Positions 16,589-22,270 of a stretch of 22,270 bases of DNA are shown one piece after another. The number at the start of each line of letters is the position of its first letter. Position 1 is the first letter of the stretch. The stretch covers positions 8,643 through 30,912 of the forward strand of contig PMBV01000284.1 in NCBI GenBank assembly GCA_003153055.1, read 5' to 3'. Origin of the DNA: Myxococcales bacterium (GTDB lineage: Bacteria; Myxococcota; Myxococcia; Myxococcales; Myxococcaceae). The position numbers and the translations under genes are program-made. The notes under the pieces are model-generated. The model was given only the letters and a program-made list of their open reading frames with translations, was not told where the DNA came from and did not search any database.

Positions 16589-17086
16589 GTGGCGGCTGCC
16601 TCTCATCGGCGCTCGGCGAAGCGGTCAGCGGCGGCCGCGCTGGTACGAGGCGAGGGCGCAGCGCGTGAGGTGCTGCTGGTGCACCCGGGAGGGCCGTTCT
16701 GGGCCCACAAAGACGCGGGTGCCTGGAGCCTGCCCAAGGGTGAGCTGGAAGACGGAGAGGACGCGCTCCTTGGCGCGCGGAGGGAGCTGGAGGAGGAGAC
16801 CGGCCAGAAGCCACCAGAAGGACCGTGGGTCGAGCTGGGGGAGATCGAGCAGAAGAGCGGCAAGCGGGTGGTGGCCTTCGCGGCCCGGGGCGCCTTCGAG
16901 GTGGCGACGCTCCGCTCGAACCAGGTGGAACTCGAGTGGCCCAAGGGCTCGGGTCGGCTGCTTCGGTTCCCCGAGGTCGACCGGGCGCTGTGGGCCACGC
17001 TCGGGCAGGCCCGCGCGCTGGTGAACCCCGCGCAGCTCCCACTGGTGGAGCGCGCCCTGGCCATCGACTTCGACTCGACGACCTGA
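16589..17086 (+). CDS. NUDIX hydrolase
   Basis: A 165-residue hydrolase of nucleoside diphosphates linked to another group. The complete NUDIX box is at residues 51-73: Gly51, then five residues to Glu57, then RELEEETG, matching G-x5-E-x7-REU-x-EE-x-GU. The preceding EVLLVHPGGPFWAHKDAGAWSLPKGE block is typical of a subgroup of small NUDIX proteins often annotated as MutT-like or diadenosine-polyphosphate hydrolases; which substrate applies here cannot be told. The GTG at 16589 is used because the conserved KRSAAAALV strand begins about ten residues later; its ribosome site is weak. The stop lies 13 bp from the end of the convergent sigma-like gene, and the last 12 codons plus stop are part of the 126-bp stretch whose relic lies at 15580-15716. 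Confidence 0.93.
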   Translation: MAAASHRRSAKRSAAAALVRGEGAAREVLLVHPGGPFWAHKDAGAWSLPKGELEDGEDALLGARRELEEETGQKPPEGPWVELGEIEQKSGKRVVAFAARGAFEVATLRSNQVELEWPKGSGRLLRFPEVDRALWATLGQARALVNPAQLPLVERALAIDFDSTT

Positions 17087-17176
17087 GGGCGGCTCGACGT
17101 CAGCGCTTCTTCTTCAGCCCGGCGACGATCTTGGCCTTGGCGCCGCCAGCAGGAGCCTTGACCTCGGCCTTCGTCT
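17051..17176. repeat. Intact copy of the duplicated convergent gene ends
   Basis: 126 bp matching 15580-15716. It spans the end of the NUDIX gene, the 13-bp gap, and the last 26 codons of the sigma-4-like gene, all in intact reading frames, so this is the functional copy. Confidence 0.96.
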
Positions 17177-17402
17177 TGGCCGCCCGATGCTTCATCGCGG
17201 AGAGAAGCCGCATCTCGAGCAACAAGAGCTCATCGGCCAGCTCCGATTCAGGCTCGGCAAGCTGGGGGAGCGCCGTCGACGGATCGACCCTGGCGCCGTA
17301 CCGCATGCGCAATGCCTGGTCTTCACGGGCCGTGATGGCCCCTCTGCGCAGGCCCTGCTCGACCAGCTCGGCCGTGACGACTGCTGTGCCCTTCCGCTCC
17401 AT
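17100..17402 (-). CDS. Small protein resembling a lone sigma-70 region 4, with a lysine-rich tail
   Basis: About 100 residues from the ATG at 17402, which has GAGGG 9 nt upstream; an in-frame ATG at 17441 is possible, and the frame is open further but without likeness. Residues about 27-75 align by eye and without gaps to region 4 of primary sigma factors: ITAREDQALRMRYG parallels LTxREaxVLRMRFG, and ELLLLEMRLLSAMKHR parallels the recognition-helix stretch ending LRKLRHP. The residues that contact the -35 element in true sigma factors are mostly replaced by Leu, so DNA binding of the usual kind is doubtful. The tail (KTKAEVKAPAGGAKAKIV to KKKR) is basic and could bind nucleic acid or polymerase. 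It may instead be an unrelated helical protein; similarity is by pattern only. A palindrome overlies its likely promoter. Confidence 0.65.
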   Translation of the reverse strand: MERKGTAVVTAELVEQGLRRGAITAREDQALRMRYGARVDPSTALPQLAEPESELADELLLLEMRLLSAMKHRAAKTKAEVKAPAGGAKAKIVAGLKKKR

Positions 17403-17448
17403 GGTTTCGAACCCTCGCTTCCATACTGAACAACCGGCCATGTACGAC

Positions 17449-17461
17449 GCGGCTGAGCCGC
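17449..17461. repeat. Small perfect inverted repeat in the leader of the sigma-4-like gene
   Basis: GCGGCT and AGCCGC flank a single G. It lies between the putative transcription start (about 17466) and the ATG at 17402. It may be chance in GC-rich DNA. Confidence 0.5.
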
Positions 17462-17472
17462 AACTGTTGGGC

Positions 17473-17500
17473 AGTGTAGCGATCGCTTGGGAGGTCGCAA
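17473..17500 (-). promoter_or_regulatory. Putative promoter of the sigma-4-like gene
   Basis: On the reverse strand TTGCGA (17500-17495) and TACACT (17478-17473) are separated by 16 bp, each matching four of six consensus positions. It would start transcription near 17466, about 64 nt before the ATG. The spacer holds a perfect 10-bp palindrome AGCGATCGCT (17478-17487). Confidence 0.4.
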
Positions 17501-17511
17501 ATTTTCGACCT
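17492..17511. promoter_or_regulatory. Operator-like 20-bp palindrome over the -35 box
   Basis: AGGTCG and CGACCT arms surround an A/T-rich centre; only one symmetric pair (C against T) breaks the symmetry of the 20 bp. It sits in one of the few AT-rich spots of the region and covers the putative -35 box of the sigma-4-like gene, which is where a repressor site would be expected. Confidence 0.5.
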
Positions 17512-17583
17512 GCCCTCTGACCACCAGTCTGCACCGCAGGCCGGAATCGTCCAGTTTCTATGAGAGGAGCGAGGGGAAACTGC

Positions 17584-18726
17584 TCAGGTGCCCTTGTGCT
17601 TCGAGCCCTTGCCAGGCTCTTTGGCCTTGGGGGTTGGGGGCGGTTCGTGTGGGCTTGGAGACGCCGGCGAGGGAGCAGCTGGGCTCGGCTGCTCTTCCTC
17701 GGCGAGGTCGTCAGGCAGCTCGGGGCCGGCGGTGGTGACCCCTCCGTCGGCCTTTCGCTCGAGCCCGACGCGGGCCAGGGCCGCGGCGACTCCATCGGGC
17801 TTGTCTTCGTCGGGGAGGAAGTCCTGGGGTGGGGCGAGGGCGACGACCTTCCCGATGTCCGAGAGGTACGAGTCGAGGGTGAGGCGAAGCTCGGCGTCGG
17901 GTGCCCCAGCGTCGTGGCCGCCCTTCACCGAGACGCGGCCGATGACGTGGGTCTTCAGCACCACCGAGGTCTGGGCGTCGACCAGCACCTCGCCCTGGAG
18001 CGCACTGGGCGCGCGGGCGTCGTAGAAGCGCTGCCGGCGTCGGGTCGTCTCATCGGCACCGGCCTTGGCCGAGATGGGGGGCGGGAGGCGACTGGGGGGC
18101 TCCGCGCCCGCCTCGGCCAGCGAGACGGCGTACTTCCACGCGGTTCGCCCGGCGAAGCTGGCGGTGCTCTCGCTGGTCGACTGGGCCGTCAGCTTGAGCC
18201 GGCCGCGGAACAGCTCGTCGAGGTCGCGCAGGCCGCCCCAGGTCTCCTCGCGAATTCGCTCGGCCATGCCGCGATCGCGCAGGCGCTGGCGAAAGCGGGC
18301 TTCGCCTTCTCTGCCCCAGGTGTTGCGGGCGTAGACCTGCCCTGCCACCCGGAGCACCTCGAGGCCGGCGTTGTTGGTGTTGGAGAGCTGGGCGTGGAAA
18401 TCGCCCGTCATCCCGCCTGGACCCGCGACCAGGTCTCGGGTCTCCTTGAGGCGCAGGTTCTTGCCCGACTGGGTCCATTCCCAGTCGATGGTGGCCGTGT
18501 AGTGGTGGGCCCCGAGGCGTTCGGTGGCCTCGGCGGCACCCATGCCGAGAATCCGGCGGGCGATCTCCGGGTGATCGGCGGCGTCTTGCGGGGGCAGCTT
18601 CTGCCCCGCGGCGGCCACGGCTTGGGGGGGGTCCTCTGGGGAAAAGATGCGTTGCTTGGCGGCCTTGTCGGCAGGATCCGTGCAGGCAACGAGGAGGACG
18701 GCGGCGATGACGGCCAGGGGCTTCAC
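17584..18726 (-). CDS. Predicted lipoprotein of unknown function
   Basis: A 380-residue protein that I do not recognise. It begins MKPLAVIAAVLLVAC: a lysine, a hydrophobic run and a lipobox-like LVAC, so it should be cut before Cys15, lipid-anchored and placed in the cell envelope. GTG at 18726 is chosen because it gives a compact lipoprotein signal; GTG at 18750 adds eight residues and is possible, and neither has a clear ribosome site. The middle is a mixed alpha/beta domain (for example HHYTATIDWEWTQSGKNLRL and GEVLVDAQTSVVLKTHVIGR), a pattern that suggests beta strands like those of lipoprotein-carrier or outer-membrane sensor folds, but no family is claimed. The last 45 or so residues are a Pro/Ser/Lys-rich tail. 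The gene lies upstream of, and on the same strand as, the sigma-4-like gene, 181 bp away. Confidence 0.8.
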   Translation of the reverse strand: MKPLAVIAAVLLVACTDPADKAAKQRIFSPEDPPQAVAAAGQKLPPQDAADHPEIARRILGMGAAEATERLGAHHYTATIDWEWTQSGKNLRLKETRDLVAGPGGMTGDFHAQLSNTNNAGLEVLRVAGQVYARNTWGREGEARFRQRLRDRGMAERIREETWGGLRDLDELFRGRLKLTAQSTSESTASFAGRTAWKYAVSLAEAGAEPPSRLPPPISAKAGADETTRRRQRFYDARAPSALQGEVLVDAQTSVVLKTHVIGRVSVKGGHDAGAPDAELRLTLDSYLSDIGKVVALAPPQDFLPDEDKPDGVAAALARVGLERKADGGVTTAGPELPDDLAEEEQPSPAAPSPASPSPHEPPPTPKAKEPGKGSKHKGT

Positions 18727-18850
18727 GTGGGCGGGACACCCTAGCCACACTGGGCGGCGGTGGCCAGCCCTGCGGATCGAGGCTTCTGTTGAGCGGAAGC
18801 ATCAAGGGGGTGTGGCGGCGATGACGATGGGTAGGCTATGAGGGCGCGCC

Positions 18851-19588
18851 ATGCAGAGCCTGAGGGAGAAGCTGCTCAAAGCGGGGTTGATCACGGAGGA
18901 AGCGGCCAAGAAGGTCGAGGCCTCCAAGGCCGCCGCGCCCGCGCCGGTCGACCGACCTCGATCGATGGATCATCGCCGCGATGACCGACCGCGCTCGACC
19001 GATCGCCGGGACGGAGGCGCTGGAGGGGCTCGCCCGCTCGAGGCGCCTCGTATTCCCAAGCTGCCGCCCCTGGCCGGAAGCAAGGAGGCTCACCGGCTGA
19101 TGTCGAAGCGTCAGCTCGAGGTCGACCGGGCGATTCGCGAGAAAGTGCTGTCGAATCAGGTTCCGATGGAGCCCGGCGCGACCACGTTCTACTTCGTCAC
19201 CCGGAAGAATCGGCTGCGGCGGCTCGAGCTGTCGGCAGAGCAGGCCAAGAAGCTCGAGGTGGGTGAGCTCGGCGTGGTCGAGCGCCCCGACCCCGACAAG
19301 ATCGAGCACGCCCTGGTGCCGCCCGCGGTGGCCACCGAGCTCCTCGCCCTCTCGGCGCGGTCCGTGCGGTTCCTCAACCGGCCGGGCACTCAGGTCGGCT
19401 TCTTGAGCGAAGAAGAGATCCACGCTCGGGCTGGTGAAGCGACGGGCAGTGAAGAGCCGGAGGCGAACGAGGCCGATGCCGAGCCAGCGGCGGCCGCGCC
19501 AGCGACAGAGGCAGCGGCGCCCGCGGCTGTCAGCGCCCCAACGGAGCAGCCGATGTTCATCACCATCAAGCGCTCGCCCCGGCCCTAG
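18851..19588 (+). CDS. DUF2058-family protein (YaiL-like)
   Basis: A 245-residue cytoplasmic protein of the DUF2058 family, sometimes called nucleoprotein/polynucleotide-associated enzyme; its activity is not established. The family start is SLREKLLKAGLITEEAAKKVE (residues 3-23), followed by a charged Arg/Asp-rich linker (RPRSMDHRRDDRPRS), then the conserved globular part with KRQLEVDRAIREKVL, TFYFVTRKNRLRRLELS and HALVPPAVATELLAL. It is longer than E. coli YaiL because of the linker and an Ala/Glu/Pro-rich tail (about 195-235). The ATG at 18851 follows GAGGG with about 6 nt spacing. It ends 17 bp before the end of the convergent acyl-CoA dehydrogenase gene. Family assignment rests on the N- and C-terminal blocks recalled from known members. 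Confidence 0.8.
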   Translation: MQSLREKLLKAGLITEEAAKKVEASKAAAPAPVDRPRSMDHRRDDRPRSTDRRDGGAGGARPLEAPRIPKLPPLAGSKEAHRLMSKRQLEVDRAIREKVLSNQVPMEPGATTFYFVTRKNRLRRLELSAEQAKKLEVGELGVVERPDPDKIEHALVPPAVATELLALSARSVRFLNRPGTQVGFLSEEEIHARAGEATGSEEPEANEADAEPAAAAPATEAAAPAAVSAPTEQPMFITIKRSPRP

Positions 19589-19605
19589 CTCGTACAGCCC
19601 AGCCC

Positions 19606-20814
19606 TCAGCCTCCAAAAGCATCGAGGCCAGTGATGGCCTTGCCGAGGACCAGGGTGTGAATCTCGTGGGTGCCCTCGTAGGTGAAGACACTCTCGAGGT
19701 TCAGCATGTGTCGCACCGGCGGGTACGCGTCGGTGATGCCATTGGCGCCCAGGATACCGCGGGCGACGCGGGCGATGTCGAGGGCTGCCTTGACGTTGTT
19801 GCGCTTGGCCAGTGACACCTGCTCGGGGCTGACCCGGCCGCGCTCGTCGGCGAGCCGTAGGAGCCGAAGCCCGAGCAACTGGCCCTTGACGATCTCTTGC
19901 AGCATGTCAGCGAGCTTCTCCTGAGTGAGCTGGAACTGCGCGATGGGCTTGCCGAAGACCTTCCGCTCCTGGGCGTACGCGAGCGCCCCCTCGAAGCACG
20001 CGACGGCGGCTCCCATCACGGCGAAGGCGATGCCCATTCTCGCCTTGTTGAGACACGCCAACGGGCCCTTGAGCCCCTGCACTCCAGGGAGGACGTTGGC
20101 CGCGGGCACCCGCACCTCGGCGAATGACAGCTCGCCGGTGTACGACGCCCTCAGCGAGAACTTCCCCTCGATCTCCCGGCTCGAGAAGCCTGGAGCACCC
20201 CTCTCGACCAGGAACCCGCGAATGGACTCCGGGCCCCCGTCATCGACCTTGGCCCAGACCACGGCCACGTCGGCGATGGTGCCGTTGGTGATCCACGTCT
20301 TGGTGCCCGTGAGCACGTAGTCGTCACCGTCGCGCCGGGCCCGGGTCACCATGCCTCCGGGGTCCGATCCGAAGTCGGGTTCGGTGAGGCCGAAGCACCC
20401 GATGAGCTCGCCCTTGGCCATGGGCCCCAGGTAGCGCTCCTTCTGCGCCTCCGAGCCGAAGGTGGCGATGGGGTACATGCACAGCGAGCTCTGCACAGAG
20501 ACGAAACTGCGCAGGCCCGAGTCGCCCCGCTCGAGCTCCTGGAGAATGAGCCCGTAGGCCACGTTCGACAGCCCTGGGCAGCCGTGGCCCTGGAGCGTCG
20601 CCCCGAAGACGCCGAGCTGAGCGAGTTGGGGGACGAGCTCGAGGGGAAAGGCGTGCTCCCGGAAGTAGTGGCCGGCCTTGGGCAAATACTCACGGTCGAC
20701 GAAGCGAGCCACCGTGTCGCGGAGGGCTCGCTCCTCGGCGGTGAGCAGCTCGTCGATGCGGTAGAGGTCAGTGATAGCAGGGCGCACGCCCCTTTCTAAC
20801 ACGGTCGCGCTCAC
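19606..20814 (-). CDS. gcdH: Glutaryl-CoA dehydrogenase (acyl-CoA dehydrogenase family)
   Basis: A 402-residue FAD enzyme that oxidises and decarboxylates glutaryl-CoA to crotonyl-CoA in lysine and tryptophan breakdown. Subfamily marks are SFVSVQSSLCMYPIATFGSE (the substrate-binding Arg and neighbours of the human enzyme's RSxxSVQSSLVMHPI), GCFGLTEPDFGSDPGGM (FAD/substrate site), KTWITNG, and the end VFTYEGTHEIHTLVLG, with Glu380 as the catalytic base in the TYEGTH motif. Length fits the mature family members. GTG at 20814 is used; GTG at 20787 (VRPAITDLYRIDELL) may be the true start. The sigma-54 activator gene is divergent, with only 38 bp between start codons, so shared control is possible. 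Other acyl-CoA dehydrogenases differ around the catalytic base, so the specific call is fairly firm. Confidence 0.92.
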   Translation of the reverse strand: MSATVLERGVRPAITDLYRIDELLTAEERALRDTVARFVDREYLPKAGHYFREHAFPLELVPQLAQLGVFGATLQGHGCPGLSNVAYGLILQELERGDSGLRSFVSVQSSLCMYPIATFGSEAQKERYLGPMAKGELIGCFGLTEPDFGSDPGGMVTRARRDGDDYVLTGTKTWITNGTIADVAVVWAKVDDGGPESIRGFLVERGAPGFSSREIEGKFSLRASYTGELSFAEVRVPAANVLPGVQGLKGPLACLNKARMGIAFAVMGAAVACFEGALAYAQERKVFGKPIAQFQLTQEKLADMLQEIVKGQLLGLRLLRLADERGRVSPEQVSLAKRNNVKAALDIARVARGILGANGITDAYPPVRHMLNLESVFTYEGTHEIHTLVLGKAITGLDAFGG

Positions 20815-20852
20815 TCATTTCAATCACGCCCGAGCGGTGTTTGAATACGCCC

Positions 20853-22187
20853 ATGCCAACCTACACGTGGAAGGGCGAGCTCCCCAGGCCCCTCGCCGGG
20901 CAGCTCGAGGCGAAGGGGTGGACCGCGGGAGCCACCGGCGCGCTGGTGGTGCGCACCGCTCGGGCCGAGCTCCCCGTGGAGACGCGGGCCACCGGGTGGA
21001 TCTGGCTCAGCGGGGAGCCGGTGCCGACGGCGCTGGTGCAAGCGGCGGTCGATCGCGGCGCGGTGGACGTGATGGTGCAGACTAAGGGCTGGGAAAACCG
21101 GCTCCTCGCCCGGCTCAACGAATCACTGGTCGAGGAGCCCGAGCCGCCCACTCCGAAGCACTTCACCGCGCAGAGCCCCGCCTCGAAGGCGCTCTTGCGC
21201 AAGCTGCACCTCGCGGCCCAGACGGCCATGCCGGTGCTCCTGACCGGTGAGACGGGCACCGGCAAGGAGCTCGCCTCGCGGCTCATTCACCAGTGGTCGA
21301 CGCGGCGGGCCCACCCGTTCATGCCGATCAACTGCGCGGCCATTCCCAACGAGCTGATGGAGGGAGAGCTGTTCGGCTACGTGAAGGGCGCGTTCTCGGG
21401 GGCCACCCGCGACTACGAAGGGCAGTTGGCCGGGGGCGAGGGAGGCACGGTGTTCCTCGACGAGATTGACGACACGCCCCACGCGCTGCAGAACAAGCTC
21501 CTCCGGGTGCTGGAGGATCGAGTCATCTCGCGGCTCGGGGAGAACGCGGGCCGGACCATCGACTTCCGGCTGGTCGCGGCCACGAACCGCGATCTCACCC
21601 GCCTCATCGCCCAGGGCCAGTTCGGGGCCGACCTCTTCGAGCGCCTCGCGACGGTGCGCATCGAGTTGCCGCCGCTGCGTGAGCGCCTGGAGGATTTGCC
21701 CTTGCTGGTGACGCAGCTGGTCGCCCGCTACTACTCGGAGGATCCCCTCGCGGCGCGCCGGCACCGGGTGACTGAGCTGACCCCCGAGAGCCTCGAGGTG
21801 CTCCGGGGCTACGCCTGGCCGGGCAACGTTCGCGAGCTAAAGAATGTCGTGTTCGGCGCGCTGGTCGTCAAGCGCACCGGCTCGGCGCTCCTCGTGTCTG
21901 ATCTGCCGCGACGGCTCTGGGCGCGACCGGCCCATCACGACGGCCTGGTCAGTGGGGAGGCGGTCGCCGCTCGGGTCGCGCGCGGAGAGATGAACCTCAA
22001 GGCCGAGCTCGAACACCTGGAGCGCCTCGCCTTGACGGCCGCCCTTCAGCATGGGGGAGGCAACGCTGCCGAGGCGGCGCGGCTCCTGGGCGAGGTCGGA
22101 CGGGGGGCCGCGAAGGACCCCGGAGGCACGGTGCGCACCATGATGAAGCGGCTCGGGGTCAGCGGGCCCGGGCCGAAAGCTGCCTGA
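20853..22187 (+). CDS. Sigma-54-dependent transcriptional activator (AAA+ enhancer-binding protein)
   Basis: A 444-residue activator that uses ATP to open promoters held by sigma-54 RNA polymerase. The AAA+ domain is complete: Walker A GETGTGKE (132-139), the sigma-54-contact loop GAFSGA (179-184, with Ser in place of the usual Thr), Walker B VFLDEID (Asp203, Glu204), ATNRDL, the arginine-finger area LFERLATVRIELPPLRER, and WPGNVRELKN. The C-terminal helix-turn-helix (about 395-440; NAAEAARLLG, then TVRTMMKRLGV) has an unusual Gly-rich insert where Fis-type domains turn directly to the recognition helix. The N-terminal 100 residues match no receiver, FHA or PAS domain I can recognise. ATG 20853 is preferred; TTG at 20841 is an alternative. 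It is divergent from glutaryl-CoA dehydrogenase, which could be a target, though no sigma-54 promoter (GG-N10-GC) was confirmed there. Confidence 0.93.
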   Translation: MPTYTWKGELPRPLAGQLEAKGWTAGATGALVVRTARAELPVETRATGWIWLSGEPVPTALVQAAVDRGAVDVMVQTKGWENRLLARLNESLVEEPEPPTPKHFTAQSPASKALLRKLHLAAQTAMPVLLTGETGTGKELASRLIHQWSTRRAHPFMPINCAAIPNELMEGELFGYVKGAFSGATRDYEGQLAGGEGGTVFLDEIDDTPHALQNKLLRVLEDRVISRLGENAGRTIDFRLVAATNRDLTRLIAQGQFGADLFERLATVRIELPPLRERLEDLPLLVTQLVARYYSEDPLAARRHRVTELTPESLEVLRGYAWPGNVRELKNVVFGALVVKRTGSALLVSDLPRRLWARPAHHDGLVSGEAVAARVARGEMNLKAELEHLERLALTAALQHGGGNAAEAARLLGEVGRGAAKDPGGTVRTMMKRLGVSGPGPKAA

Positions 22188-22194
22188 GCCGCAG

Positions 22195-22270
22195 GGATTC
22201 CTGGGGACGGATTCCTGGGGACGGATTCCTGGGGACGGATTCCTGGGGACGGATTCCTGGGGACGGATTC
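22195..22270. repeat. 14-bp tandem repeat array running off the right edge
   Basis: The unit GGATTCCTGGGGAC is repeated five times without error (22195-22264), then six more bases reach the window edge. It begins 7 bp after the stop codon of the sigma-54 activator gene. Perfect copies imply recent expansion. The GGGGACGGATT core resembles intergenic repeats I associate with REP-type (IS200-like, RAYT) transposases in other genomes; that link is from memory and untested. Confidence 0.97.

Overview
The window is about two-thirds GC with strong third-position GC bias, and it carries 14 complete protein genes plus one gene cut by the left edge. The best guess for the organism is a myxobacterium (Myxococcota). 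The reasons are the long TPR/proline-rich protein, Rho with a long charged N-terminal extension, a bacterial sphingosine-phosphate-lyase-like enzyme, a sigma-54 activator and a glutaryl-CoA dehydrogenase. This is inferred from protein style; no rRNA or other phylogenetic marker gene is present. No tRNA, rRNA, CRISPR array or prophage was seen.

Layout. (1) 1-1017, minus: 5' part of rho; then a GNAT acetyltransferase (plus) facing a 1513-residue TPR protein (minus). (2) 6343-10511, plus: a GT2 glycosyltransferase, an FGGY carbohydrate kinase and a PLP-dependent S1P-lyase-like enzyme; the last two are 30 bp apart and probably one operon. (3) 10499-11754: a PD-(D/E)XK (Rpn-type) nuclease gene sits between two direct copies of the 3' end of the next gene, so it looks like a recent insertion between two convergent genes. 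(4) 11686-15533: an RluA-family pseudouridine synthase (minus), an M3-peptidase-like protein that has lost its zinc site (plus), and an unusual SWIM-ligase-WGR protein (minus). (5) 15534-17583: a non-coding, repeat-rich kilobase that begins with a relic copy of the facing 3' ends of the next two genes; then a NUDIX hydrolase (plus) and a small sigma-region-4-like protein (minus) with a palindrome over its putative promoter. (6) 17584-22270: a lipoprotein (minus), a DUF2058 protein (plus), glutaryl-CoA dehydrogenase (minus) and a sigma-54 activator (plus), followed at once by a 14-bp tandem array running off the right edge.

Most of it looks like ordinary chromosomal housekeeping and accessory content. 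The items most worth a second look are two recent-looking duplications at the 3' ends of convergent gene pairs (one enclosing the Rpn nuclease), the dead M3 peptidase, the degenerate sigma-4-like protein with its operator-like palindrome, the SWIM-ligase-WGR fusion, and the terminal repeat array. No complete new defence or biosynthetic system can be claimed from the sequence alone.
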